This document shows positions 41,015 through 51,537 of a stretch of DNA of 64,000 nucleotides, in pieces (position 1 is the stretch's first letter; every line of letters starts with the position of its first letter). The stretch is from Sthenelais limicola. Lineage: Eukaryota; Annelida; Polychaeta; Phyllodocida; Sigalionidae. The notes below the pieces were generated by a model. That model did no database searches and had not been told where the DNA came from. It saw only the letters and a program-made list of their open reading frames with translations. The position numbers and the translations under genes were made by a program. The stretch spans positions 13,565,871 to 13,629,870 of the forward strand of contig OW804096.1 of assembly GCA_942159475.1 (NCBI GenBank), given 5' to 3'.

Positions 41015-41309
41015 ATAAACGCATCTAAAGAGTTCACTATGTCACGTTATGCATAGGTAATGACGACCAACCCTGCATATACAATGTAAAAAGGGCCGTC
41101 AATTCGATTGGACTCCCTATCCTCTTCTAGGCAAATTTGTCAAATTCATCCCCCAAATAATGGTTCCATTTTAAAGTTTAACATGTTTTCCAAGTATCTG
41201 AGTATCGAATTTCTACTTAAATAAGTTTGTTCAATGTTAAAATGGCCAGTTTACTACTGCTATCGGTTCACCGATGGCCTCTACCAAGACTGCTATGTAG
41301 GGTACCTTA
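41015..41309. other. Unassigned DNA
   Basis: No gene or repeat recognised. Confidence 0.4.
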
Positions 41310-41520
41310 AGCCTGGGTTCCACTGCCATGCTATTTCTCCCGCTACTACTCCCGTTTCTTTGCTCCCGCTACTTTAGAAGTAACGGGAAGTAATGGGAAG
41401 TCGCCGTATCAAATCAAACATGTTTGAATTGAAGCAGCTACTTCCCGCTATTTGCTCCCGCTTCTAAAAGTAGCGGGACCAAACAAACGGGAAGAGTAGC
41501 GTGGCAATGGAACCCAGGCT
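41310..41520. mobile_element. Harbinger-like MITE, TTA duplication
   Basis: Ends AGCCTGGGTTCCACTGCCA and the complement TGGCAATGGAACCCAGGCT, with TTA directly on both sides (41307-41309, 41521-41523). The interior pairs CCCGCTACT/CCCGTTTCTTTG elements with AAGTAGCGGGA/CAAACGGGA. The 3-bp duplication suits PIF/Harbinger. Confidence 0.88.
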
Positions 41521-41744
41521 TTAGTGTCCAAACCTAACGCAGGGTGATAGGTTTCGGTTAGCATTGGGAGATGCGTGGCGCTTGCATTATCTCACTATTG
41601 AGGTTACTTTACCTCTGCAAAAAGTAGTTGTATTCATATTACATTACATATTATCATAATTCTTCTAGATGAAGCTCCCAGAAACTGTGGCATTCCAGTA
41701 TAGGACCCACAACAAACAGTCCAGCTTCTGCCTCCGTTGTTATG

Positions 41745-41990
41745 GGGGTCAGATCTGCAGAAGATGTACAATTGGTCTTTACCAATCCTCTCAAGTAACC
41801 CAAACTTAAGACGAAAATCAGGTTCAAAATACAGTTAAACATAACCAGACAGATTTATTGAATGAATACAATAAAGAATAGACTCAGATATACCTAGTAT
41901 ATTATATAAATTTATCAATTTTTACTCTAATTATGTAGATTTTGATAGATGTGTAGGACTGTAGATTGTGCATTTTCTGAAAATCTCACC
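41745..41990 (-). mobile_element. MITE-A copy, perfect duplication
   Basis: Starts GGGGTCAGATCTGCAG and ends GAAAATCTCACC. TATG flanks both ends. Confidence 0.9.
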
Positions 41991-42103
41991 TATGGGGTCT
42001 TGACTTCTTGTTTTATTTATCAAATACCTCCGTAGGTTTGTTTTTTATGTTAGTGAATTCAGACTATCGGTTCTTTATATTTAATCTAAGTGTTTTTCTT
42101 ATA

Positions 42104-42312
42104 GAACAAAAATGAGCCATAAGGTCGAAAAAAGATTTTTTGAAAAGATGAGATTAAGTGGATTCCAACGATGTTCACATTTAGGAAATCTAAACAGTAT
42201 TTCTATATGTTCCCACCCATGTCGTCAATACTTGTATTGCGACCAATCCCTTTAAATTCCTTTGGAAAAAATCAATTTAGCGACTTGTGACTCATCTTCC
42301 TGAACACATCAC
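42104..42312 (-). mobile_element. MITE-B copy, internally deleted
   Basis: AAAAATGAGCCATAAGGTCG at the left and CGACTTGTGACTCATCTTCC, AACACATCAC at the right. About half of the interior is missing. Confidence 0.78.
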
Positions 42313-42338
42313 AATTATCCATCCGAGTTCTGCTATGT

Positions 42339-42574
42339 GGGTCAGATTTTCAGAAAATGTACAATTGGCAGCTGTACACATTTAGTAAATTCTGCTAAAT
42401 CATACTGCAGTTTGTCTCAATACTAGGTAAATTCGGGTATATTCGGCATTGCATTGGTTGTAGCAATCTGTTTGGTTAGGTCGAACTGTATTTTGAACTT
42501 TATTTTCGTCTGAAATTCGGGTTATTTGAGAAGACTGGTGAAGGTGAATTGTACATTTTCTGAAAATCTGACCC
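42339..42574 (+). mobile_element. MITE-A copy, perfect duplication
   Basis: Starts GGGTCAGATTTTCAG and ends GAAAATCTGACCC. ATGT flanks both ends. Confidence 0.95.
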
Positions 42575-42982
42575 ATGTAGCAATAATACTAGTTCCATCC
42601 ACCCCCTTATCTTACTTTCTATCCACTTTCCATCAAAGTTCACCGATGACCTTGACAAGAATGGCAATGTCAGGAGAGCCAGGAATGGATGTTATGCACT
42701 CACTCCCCCTGGGGACAAACCTGCGAGACTTCCAACATTTGCCCTTAGCAGAGAAGCTCAAAATTCAATCAGCTCTTCCATTATTCTCCCCCGCCTTGGC
42801 TGTTACCTTCTCCTCCCGCCGGCTCGGAGGGAGGCAGACAGTACAAACAATAGCCAGATGTTTATAAGTAACTTAATGATGACGAGTATCATTGAATTTA
42901 CACTTCTGCCACTTTTCTTGCCTGCTTGCTGTTCCCTTGAGGTGCATCACCCCCTCCTCACCTTTCTCCCTGCTTACCAATA
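42575..42982. other. Unassigned DNA
   Basis: A plus-strand frame (42526-42867) partly overlaps the MITE and has no recognisable domain. Pyrimidine-rich in the second half. Confidence 0.4.
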
Positions 42983-43110
42983 GGCGACTTGTATGTGCCA
43001 CTGCGCATGTCTGTTTATACACTACAGTCTGGGGTTCAGTGAACTTTTAATCCGACACAAGGTTTGGCAGTTTTTTTATCAATAATTGCCAGAATATTTA
43101 GAATATTTCC
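42983..43110 (-). mobile_element. MITE-C copy, partial
   Basis: TA then GGCGACTTGTATGTGCC, CTGCGCATGTCTG and TATCAATAATTGCCAG follow the inverted family. The rest is lost. Confidence 0.6.
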
Positions 43111-43134
43111 AACTATATTGTTTCTTCTATAAAT

Positions 43135-43368
43135 GGGTGAAGTCTTCATAAAATGTACAATTTGCCTTCAACAATCTTCTCAAATAACCCACATTTCAGA
43201 CGAGGATAAAGTTCAAAATATAGTTTAACCTAGCAAACAGATTGCTAGAATCAATGCAATGCCGAATATACTCGAATTTACCTAGTATTGACCAAATTGC
43301 AGCCTGAGTCAGCAGATTTTACTAAATGTGTACAGCTGCCAATTGTACATTTTCTGAAAATCTGACCC
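43135..43368 (-). mobile_element. MITE-A copy, perfect duplication
   Basis: Starts GGGTGAAGTCTTCAT and ends GAAAATCTGACCC. AAAT flanks both ends. Confidence 0.94.
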
Positions 43369-43890
43369 AAATGATCCATGGATTACAAATACAAAATGTG
43401 TGTCATAACAATTACCTTATGGTTGCTTATAAATATTAGAGGACTTTATTTTAAGATTTTTATTCAGCCAGACATTATGCAATCGATACACTGTTTCTCA
43501 GATTTAATCATATTAATACAAAAGTGAAACAATTTTATCAAAAACATTATACAATTAAGAATTATTATTAAGGTAAAGCTATCGATGTTATACCTAGGTC
43601 ATATGAAACAATCAGATATGATAAAAAATAAAGAATTAAGAAAGCATTTCATTACAGAAAAACTATGAAATCAAGACAATTTAAAACCACACACCCGGGA
43701 CAGTGTCCTTTATTCCATGATTTGGCCGTGAGCGTACAATATAATCGATATACTTGCCGCTCACAAGGTGGACAATATAAATTCCCTGTATTGTACAGTG
43801 ACGTCACAACCGTTCGAGACTTGGGGGACAACACAGTTTGATGAAATTAATGCAAATAAAGTTGTTTTAAGTTAAGAATCATGGAATAAA
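43369..43890. other. Unassigned AT-rich DNA
   Basis: No gene or repeat recognised. Confidence 0.4.
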
Positions 43891-44034
43891 AGCAAGAATA
43901 GCACAGTATCGCGTCTTCGGTGGCCTATATTCTCCTCATATGGCCGAAAAACAACTCGGCCTATGGCCTCGTTGTTTTCGGCCATACTTGGAGAATATAG
44001 CCCCCCTCATACGTGATACTATGCTGTTCTTGCT
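43891..44034. mobile_element. Foldback element with AGCAAGAATAGCA ends
   Basis: AGCAAGAATAGCACAGTATC and GGCCTATATTCTCC pair with GGAGAATATAGCC and GATACTATGCTGTTCTTGCT. An inner hairpin pairs ATGGCCGAAAA and CAACTCGGCC with GGCCTCGTTG and TTTTCGGCCAT. About 144 bp, with no coding capacity. Confidence 0.8.
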
Positions 44035-44104
44035 ATAATACATGACAAACCATTTAAACGCTAAATTATACAAAAATTCACCAAAATACACAAAACAGCA
44101 CATT

Positions 44105-44262
44105 AAGAGTCACGGATGCTTAAGCTGAGAATTTTCTGTCTAGGCTCAGAATTGAGAGAGTCCCTACAATCTGAGGGAAAGCAGTCTCTCGCTCCAAACT
44201 GCCAACTACCGTTAGAATCCCATTAAGACGCCTACCCTGAGAGGCTGTGAGCCAAGGCTGAA
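44105..44262 (-). repeat. Dispersed repeat R, copy 3
   Basis: GTCTAGGCTCAGAATTGAG, GAGGGAAAGCAGTCTCTCGC and AATCCCATTAAGACGCC are the inverted counterparts of blocks in 2035-2253. Confidence 0.65.
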
Positions 44263-44529
44263 CCCATTGTTAACATAACAACTTTTATTCAGTAATCAAA
44301 TAAATGATACCAAATTGGATGAGCCATCTACACTGTAGTTTTTCCAGATCAACCTTGAACATCAGGTGGTAAATAAAGGGGATAATTACTTGAGAGAATA
44401 CAGGGTTCTATATAATATAGTTAAGTAATCATTGGTTGTATTTTCTTGATGCAATTGACATATATGATGTTTTGTCTTTACAAATTCCTCTTTAGTTTAA
44501 CAGAATTATATTATTTTGTAATGTACAGT

Positions 44530-44755
44530 TCGTTGAGATAGCATCTTTTCAGTCTAGGCCCAAAGCGGAAAGAGTCCCTTCAAATGAAGGGAAAGCCTCT
44601 GGCCTCAAACCACAAAATGCCATTATAATTCCGTTAAGACGGCAAAATCTCATTATATTCCCATTAAAACGCTGAGTTCTAGGCCAGAGAACCGATTACC
44701 GAAGTAGACTGACATACCATTCTTATCTGATCTGAGGGTTTGGACCTAGAGTGTA
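44530..44755 (-). repeat. Dispersed repeat R, copy 4
   Basis: CAGTCTAGGCCCAAAG, AAGGGAAAGCCTCTGG, CATTAAAACGCTGAG and GATCTGAGGGTTTGGACC mirror 2035-2253 almost end to end, making this the best partner of that copy. Confidence 0.7.
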
Positions 44756-45047
44756 TTAATACTATTTTAAAATACCTACTTAGGCGCAATGTACAATGTG
44801 TATGTTCTCGTTCGAGGTAGAAAACATAAATTCCTATAGCTCCACTGTGAACCACCCCAGTGTTAATGCAAACTCCCCTATAGCCGCTCCTACCCCACCA
44901 GCCATCCCCCAAAGTGAAGGAACTGCACAAGTGGCATTGTTGCTGGCATTGTTTGGCAGTGGTTGCCATTAGCAACAATAATTCTATTGTCAGAATCCCC
45001 CATCTACCCTACCCCAGGCCACGGGACTTCTGGTATTGGGTGCACAG

Positions 45048-45282
45048 AGGTGAAGTCTGGAGAAAATGTACAATTGGACTTCATCAATTCTCTCAAATAA
45101 CCCAAATTTCAGACCCAAATAAAGTTCAAAATACAGTTCAACCTAACCAAACAGATTGCTAGAATCAATGCAATGCCGAATATACCCGAATTTACCTGGT
45201 ATTGACTAAATTACAGCCTAATTTAGCAGAATTTACTAAATGTGTACAGCTGCCAATTGTATATTTTCTGAAAATCTGACCC
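45048..45282 (-). mobile_element. MITE-A copy, full length
   Basis: Starts AGGTGAAGTCTGGAG and ends GAAAATCTGACCC. Flanks not clearly matched. Confidence 0.9.
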
Positions 45283-45559
45283 ATAGATACATGGGTCAAA
45301 ACAACACGTAGTTACAGTCGATGCTTTCCAAATTCTCCACACAAAAAACACTTGGTCAAAGCTAGAGAATTTCTATTTTTGTTCAAAATTATTTTCAAAG
45401 ATTCATTTGATCAAAGTTCAATAGGCTACAAGGCTTCATAAAAGTCCACATTTATATTTCGGCGGCCCACCGAAATCATTTCCGCTGGGTTTTTTATATC
45501 ATTCAGTCTTACAAATAAGTCATAATATGAGTTAAATTCCGCAAGATCTGTGTTTAAGT
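45283..45559. other. Unassigned DNA
   Basis: GGCGGCCCACCGAAATC near 45461 echoes 15912. No other assignment. Confidence 0.4.
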
Positions 45560-46672
45560 CTAACAGCTGTGAATGCAACTCCCATACGCCGCCCTGATTC
45601 TACCCTAAAAATTGTTCATACTTATTCTTAATTTGCTGCGATGTGACCGACCTTCTCACAGATGTCTCACATATGTTTTAAATATTATCAGAAATAAAGT
45701 CAGTACAAAATTGAGGCTTTTATATAGAGTAAGGCATTGTTTAACTGAGAAGAGCAAGAAAGACTTATATAAAATGACCATACTCCCACACTTCGTCGAA
45801 TTTGGTGACTATTTGTATGATTCCAGACCAAAAACACTACTTGGTAAGCTCCGAATACACTTCAAATAATTTTTTAAAAAACCAAGTACACAAATGTAGA
45901 TCAAGAACATTTAGCCCTGAACTTACTACACTTAAACAAAAGGAGACAAAAACATATAATTAATCTAATTTAATCCAATTTAGAGAACAGAAAATTTTCA
46001 ACCAGGAGTCACGCCAAAGGCAGATGTAATTTAAAATTATTACAGCCAAAATCTGCAAAAATTCTAAACTCTTTTATTTATAAATCGGCTAAATATTGGA
46101 ATTTGCTTGAAACTGCCGCTCACCAAGTACAAGACCGGAAAACCTTTAGCAAAATTATTCACACCACCATCAATGAAATTGAAATATTATAGAACACCCC
46201 CTACCATTATACCAAACTCTGTATGTGTATGTCTATATGTTACTGTACCCACCTCATGATCTATTGCAGATCTTTTGTTGAATCACTATGATATTGTATT
46301 GTATTGTATTATATGTACTTTTATTGTTGTTTCTGAAAAATTCTTCTTTGTCTGGACCGTCCATACAAATTACACTGTTATTATCTTACCCTGATTTTAC
46401 TGTATGCTCTAGTTAGTACAACTTACTGTTAGCCAGTTATTACAACTTACTTTTAGCCAGTTGTGGCATTTAATGTCCAACTAACCTAGTCAAGTAGATA
46501 ATAGAAACATAGCCATGAAACTGATGTCATAATATCTTATTGTAAGCCTGTTTTTGAAACCACCAACCCAGGAACCCACAGTAAGACTTGGAACCAAAGT
46601 TTCAAAACTGGGACCTCCTTTTTGTAATAGCCACTAATTACAAATAAAAAATGTCTTGAATTGAATTGAATT
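45560..46672 (+). mobile_element. Decayed LINE 3' fragment
   Basis: Contains the C-terminal part of a reverse transcriptase ORF, a 3' UTR of about 470 bp, ACAAATAAAAAATG and a tail TTGAATTGAATTGAATT ending at 46672. The 5' boundary is approximate. Confidence 0.75.
45612..46193 (+). pseudogene. LINE reverse transcriptase C-terminal remnant
   Basis: One frame gives NKVSTKLRLLYRVRHCLT, KMTILPHFVEFGDYLYDS, the thumb-proximal segment conserved in non-LTR reverse transcriptases. It stops at 45869. Later bases encode the typical C-terminal pattern SAKYWNLLE, then KTFSKIIHTTINEIEIL and a stop at 46193, in a shifted frame with intervening damage. The catalytic region is missing, so this copy is inactive. 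Confidence 0.72.
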
Positions 46673-46759
46673 GGATATTCTTTATAGATAAAAAATAAAG
46701 TTAGCGATGTTTTGTAATGGGCAATCACTATTACTTAAATATACTTTTTAGGATAACCT

Positions 46760-46939
46760 CAGAAATATGCATAGATAAATGCATAGATATATAGTCTTGA
46801 AATTTGGTAAATGTATTCATACTACTAACAGCCCTAATCACCCAAAAATTAAAAATATTGATAGTAGGGGCTCTTGTGGAAAGGCATTTAAATCATATCC
46901 TTTTTGCTACTCTTGACTCATTTCTCTGTGACACATCAC
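46760..46939 (-). mobile_element. MITE-B half, inverted and diverged
   Basis: AGTCTTGAAATTTGGTAAAT, TTTGCTACTCTTGACTCATT and GACACATCAC match the terminal half of the family. Confidence 0.65.
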
Positions 46940-46958
46940 ATAGTAATACGACATACGT

Positions 46959-47177
46959 GGGTCAGATCGTCAGAAAATGTACAGCTCTAAACATTAAGGT
47001 AATTTTGCCAAATTAGACTGAAAAAAGATGAATACCTGAGTGTATTTGGTATCGTGTTGATGTAAAGTATTTGTTTTGCTATGTTAAACTACGTTTTAAA
47101 GCTCATTTTTGTCTTAAATCTGGGTTATTTGAGAAGATTGGTAAAGCTAAATTGTACATTTTCTGTAAATCTGCCCC
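46959..47177 (+). mobile_element. MITE-A copy, slightly deleted
   Basis: Starts GGGTCAGATCGTCAG, lacks part of the segment after the 5' TIR, and ends GTAAATCTGCCCC. Confidence 0.88.
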
Positions 47178-47476
47178 ACTGTATGTTGAGGGCCAATGTT
47201 TACCTATACCACAGGATGCCTGCTCTATAATGGATGCCACAGTCCCCTATAAACATATCTACCAATTGGACGGCATGCGATGTAAGCATTGTTCATTGGT
47301 TTTCATACCCTAACCAACAAGTTAAGGCATCAGTGGAGGATTTATGCTACCATTGCTTGACATGCAACCTATTTGTTCCTTTCTACCCGACACAGCTCCT
47401 CCTACTTCTACTCCAACTGCTAAGATCATTATGTTTTTGCTCGCATATGGGTCCGGCCAATGAGAGCGATTCAATC

Positions 47477-47870
47477 GGTGAGTGATTGAGTGAGATTGGT
47501 TGCTTTACGCGCTTATCAACACATTTATTATGGTTATATCAAGGGCAGGAGAGCGGAGAGGGAGTGAGTGGTTGCTTTACGCCCTTATCAACACATTTAA
47601 TATGGTTATATCAAGGGTGGGAGAGCTGAGAGGGAGTGAGTGAGTGAGATTGGTTGCTTTACGCCCTTATCAACACATTTAATATGGTTATATCAAGGGC
47701 GGAAGAGCTGAGATTGAGTGAGTGAGTGAGTGGTTGCTTTACGCCCTAATATGGTTATATCAAGGGCGGAAGAGCTGAGATTGAGTGAGTGAGTGGTTGC
47801 TTTACGCCCTTATCAACACATTTAAGAGGGTTATATCAAGGGTGGGAGAGCGGAGAGGGAGGCAGTTTAT
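47477..47870 (+). repeat. 77-85 bp tandem repeat, about 5 units
   Basis: GGTTGCTTTACGC recurs about five times with CTTATCAACACATTTAA, GGTTATATCAAGGGCGG and GAGTGAGTGAG runs, as at 1556-1790. One unit lacks part of the middle. Confidence 0.88.
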
Positions 47871-47961
47871 GATCATACCCAAGAAATAGAGATAGAGAAG
47901 AAGGGAGAGAGAGACAGAGAAAAAGAGACAGAAAGGCACTTTTTGGTCATACCCAGGACCC
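47849..47961 (+). repeat. Flank shared with the 1.8-kb locus
   Basis: GAGGCAGTTTATGATCATAC, the GAGA-rich stretch and CAGAAAGGCACTTTTTGGTC repeat 1778-1895 almost base for base. Confidence 0.78.
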
Positions 47962-48127
47962 TCGATTCAATTGGGTTCATGACGTTTGTGAGTCCCTCAT
48001 GTCCAGTTTATTAATAAGAACTTGAGTCACTAATGAGATACATCTGCTTCTGTTCTTCTACAATTAATCTTCTGTATCTCACATGACTTATACCTAGAGT
48101 GTGTGTTCCTTCTAGATAGCACAAAAT

Positions 48128-48233
48128 AGATGGAACCTACCTAGGGTTTGGTCTGTCAAAGGGTTATGCCATCGAGGTCTCCCGCCAAGATGCATAACCC
48201 TTCAACAGACCAAACCTGTGGTAGATTCCATCT
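48128..48233. mobile_element. Foldback element with AGATGGAACC ends
   Basis: AGATGGAACCTACC, GTTTGGTCTGT and AAGGGTTATGC pair with GCATAACCCTT, ACAGACCAAAC and GGTAGATTCCATCT around a GAGGTCTCCCG loop. About 106 bp. Ends as at 23650 and 63931 but a different interior. Confidence 0.8.
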
Positions 48234-48235
48234 TT

Positions 48236-48947
48236 GGGTCAGATTTTCAGAAAATGTACAATTGGCAGCTCTACACATTTAGTAAATTCTGCTAAAGTAG
48301 GCTGCAATTTGGTCAATACTAGGTAAATTAGAGTATATTTGGCGTTGCATTGATTCTAGCAATCTGTTTGGTTAGGTTACCGTATATACCCGTGTATAAG
48401 CCCCGGCTTATATTAATTTCAAATGGTGATTTGACCCGGCTTATATTCGGGGCCAGGCTTATATTCGGGGCCCGGCTTATAATACAATAACTGAAAAATA
48501 GTAGATCTAGCTGAAACACATTTTTATTATTATCTTTAATTATTGCTCTGGTTTTCATGTTTTAAGCTTCAATTTAACAAGAAAACACTACCAGAATTCA
48601 GAATCGATCAACAACAACTGAGTTCTGTTATTTAAACTATCATTCATCATCCTCTAAGAACTTGTTCTGGCCAATTTCTTCAGCATCTTCCCCTCTCAGA
48701 ACAGGCCAGGCCCTTCATGTTTCCATCCAGTTCCCGGCACCCGGCTTATAAACGGGGCCCGGCTTATATTAATGTTAGGACGTCCTGAACCCCCGGCTTA
48801 TAAACGGGGTGGGCTTATATACGGGGTCCGGCTTATACACGGGTATATATACGGTATACTGTATTTTGAACTTTATTTTCGTCTGAAATTTGGGTTATTT
48901 GAGAAGATTGGCGAAGTTGAATTGTACATTGTCTGAAAATCTGACCC
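48236..48947 (+). mobile_element. MITE-A copy interrupted by a TIR element
   Basis: Starts GGGTCAGATTTTCAG, breaks after TTTGGTTAGGTTA at 48379, resumes at 48855 with TATACTGTATTTTGAAC and ends GAAAATCTGACCC. Flanks CTTT and ATTT (3 of 4). Confidence 0.92.
48380..48854. mobile_element. 475-bp TIR element, CCGTATATACCCGTGTATAA ends
   Basis: TIR CCGTATATACCCGTGTATAA and the complement end, with TA on both sides. Subterminal units GGCTTATATTCGGGG and CCCGGCTTATAAACGGGG are repeated several times near each end. The AT-rich middle (48490-48700) has no transposase. TA targets are made by several superfamilies (Tc1/mariner, ISL2EU), so it stays unassigned. Confidence 0.85.
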
Positions 48948-49486
48948 ATTTATTACACCTCGTCAATAACTAAAAAATATAAATAAATAAAAATAAAAGA
49001 ACTAATTTCAATTTTCCGCCATTTTGTATGCATTTTGTGAAAGATGAAGAAAATAGTCCCTCCGGTGCAGAGCACTTGCTTCGATCTACTTTTCTTGTCA
49101 GTCAAAGCCTGTTGGGGCCAGTTAATGAAATACATTATTATCATCGATATACTTTAGCAAAATCTCATTTTTAGATATATGATTATTCCATTGAACTTTT
49201 CATTTGGAGTCTCTAGCTTTATTATTTCCAGAGGAAATCGGTAAAATGATTAAGTGGGCGATAATATAAGTTACGCGAAATCAAAATAGCCTCTTCGATA
49301 TTGGATTACTCGTGTTAAGAAATACAAAGAAATCGAGGTATTTTATGAGTTTGAGGTAATTATTCTAGCTCAAATTTACCGTAAGGTTTCTCGCCCAATA
49401 TAACAAATAACATTGCGAACTGCAAGTAATTGTTCTGAAGATTGGAAAACAAGTCTCTTATTGCTGTCAGTCCCTGACAGTGTAAT
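48948..49486. other. Unassigned AT-rich DNA
   Basis: No gene or repeat recognised. Confidence 0.4.
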
Positions 49487-49741
49487 GAATATATCTATGC
49501 ATTTCTAAGGTCATCGTATAGAGTATATTTAGCTACTTTACTAGAAAATACTCGCCCAGAAATATTGCAAATTTTTATTTCAAAAGTAAAAATATGATTC
49601 ATAACATATTAAAAGTACTTATATTAGGTATCCTACTGTTTACTATCATTGGAATCGGCTTAATCTCATTTTTTCAAATAATGATGACATCTCAAAATCC
49701 ATTTTTTGCGACTTGTGACTCATTCCCTGAAACACATCACA
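49487..49741 (+). mobile_element. MITE-B 3' part
   Basis: From GTGTAATGAATATATC to TGACTCATTCCCTGAAACAC and ATCAC, followed by ATAT. Confidence 0.85.
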
Positions 49742-49779
49742 TATAATGTGCTTTCTGCCTTTGTCCACCATACATACTA

Positions 49780-49955
49780 TGGCAAGCCATTTGTGTAAGA
49801 ATTAGACAAACAGTGTTTGTCAACAGACAAACAGTGTTTGTCAACCTTTTTGACAAACAGTGTTTGTCTGTTGACAAACAGTGTTTGTCTGTGACAAACA
49901 GTGTTTGTCTGTTGACAAACAGTGTTTGTCTAATTCTTACACAAATGGCCTGCCA
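49780..49955. mobile_element. Palindromic TIR element with GACAAACAGTGTTTGTC array
   Basis: TIRs TGGCAAGCCATTTGTGTAAG and, after a few bases, AATTAGACAAACAG are mirrored at the right end (TGGCCTGCCA), with TA on both sides. Between them the palindrome GACAAACAGTGTTTGTC is repeated six times with 3-8 bp spacers. The unit is self-complementary, so many alternative hairpins are possible. An 84-codon plus frame is repeat translation. Confidence 0.88.
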
Positions 49956-49956
49956 T

Positions 49957-50785
49957 ACCTGTCACCTGGGATCTATATCTTCAGTATACCAACCAAAGCC
50001 TGATATTGTGGACTCGAGCATTGCTCCCCATTGCATCTGCATTATGTCAAGATACATAAATGTATGACGAATAAAGCACTTCAATAATGATAATCATTAA
50101 AATTCAAATATATTCACAGATTCCCCAACAGTACATATTCCCTAGGCCCAATCCACATCCATTTAAAATTCATATGCCACCACGGAATGGATGATGGTTA
50201 TTTAGCATAACAAATAGCGACTTCTCATGTCTCGGGGACGTTTGGAGAGATTAACATACCACAGTTCATTGTGTATTTAAGCCAGACATGTTAAGGAGAG
50301 ATAAATCTAGGGGATAAAATCATACACGATTCGGGGAGTTTTTCCTTCCTTGACTCACTAGTCCTTACCAATAAGATTTCCTCGGTAGTAAGTTAAAGTT
50401 GCATTTCCAAAGATATTTTTTATTTTGTCTTGCTTTAATTCATGGTGTTTTGAATGAAAGATTTTAATACTGAAAATAAATGAAAGAAGAATTGGTTTTT
50501 TTTTAAAAGTAATTTTGTGTTGATTAATAGTGTATTTTGTGAACGTCTTGATGATATGTATCCAGTCAGTCATATCCTACCATTTTCCCTGAAAAAAAAA
50601 GAAAAAAAAAGAAATTGAGTCCCTAATTTCAAGAAGAGAAAAGAACCTGATTGAAAAACGTTGGATTTCGATGAGTTGGCGAAATAAATAACATTGGAGG
50701 TGGATACACCAAGAAGAACAAACCCTATGTCAATTTATCTTTGTGACTTTTACTTATTATCTATCAACCGATTTAACTTCCAATA
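49957..50785. other. Unassigned AT-rich DNA
   Basis: No recognised element; a short (A)nG run near 50590-50612. Confidence 0.4.
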
Positions 50786-51126
50786 GGGGATTTGCATAGC
50801 CGCCATTTTGAATCTTGATTCGCACTGAATTATGGGACTAATGGTACAGTGTAAACTCTATAGAAAACATGCCATGTTCAGCATGGAATATTTATCAATG
50901 GTCTAATGTCAATATCTATATGTTATACATGTTTCCATAACACAAGTCCCAATCTTTCCCATCATGCATTTGGTTTTCATAACTCATTTAAACAGACTCT
51001 AATATTGGTGAAAACATTCTTGCAATTTTCGATAAAAATTTCCCAAATAATTGTATGTCAGATTTCAACAGAAAGCATCCCAGGATGCACTGCAGTAGAC
51101 ATGCGCAGTGGCACATGCAAGTCCCC
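50786..51126 (+). mobile_element. MITE-C copy, full length reference
   Basis: GGGGATTTGCATAGCCGCC to ATGCAAGTCCCC with TA on both sides. Interior as in 3765-4104, including CATCCCAGGATGCACTGCAG near the 3' end. Best-preserved copy in the window. Confidence 0.92.
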
Positions 51127-51537
51127 TATTCTTGTATAAACATAATATATCCGACCAAAACATCGACAACTTCAGTCCTATAGGTCAAACTATTATTAAT
51201 TTTTTGTAAGATTTGTTTTGCTGTTGAGAATGCATCCTGGTCACCCTGAACGTTCCCGAGACTAATTGCAGTTCGTTTGGCCTTGTCCAATGTCCCTCAA
51301 TGAACATAAAAACGTTTGCTTTTTCTGATAAGAATGATCAATCTGAAATATTTATTTACCTCCTCCATGACAAAATCCTGTTCATCACTCCTGATAATTA
51401 TCGTCTGGACTATCATCCCGACCTTGGGAGGCATCTACTCGAAGGGATTTATTTTCAGTAGAACATAAAATAGCTGGACTGTCTCCTTAGTTCTCTATCA
51501 AATGATAATGATCCTCCTCCATTATTAGCTTTTTAAA
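51127..51537. other. Unassigned DNA
   Basis: No gene recognised. The first 60 bases resemble repeat U. Confidence 0.35.

Noticed and set aside
44802..44972. 56-codon plus-strand frame with NSYSSTVNHPSVNANSPIAA
   Set aside because: Looks mildly protein-like but has no splice sites, no homology that I recognise and lies beside repeat R.
47071..47485. Two overlapping plus-strand frames of about 80 codons
   Set aside because: The first begins inside a MITE-A; the second has no recognisable domain and ends at the tandem-repeat boundary.
49800..49930. CRISPR-like palindromic repeats
   Set aside because: Spacers are only 3-8 bp and the array is enclosed by TIRs with TA flanks, so it is a transposon interior.
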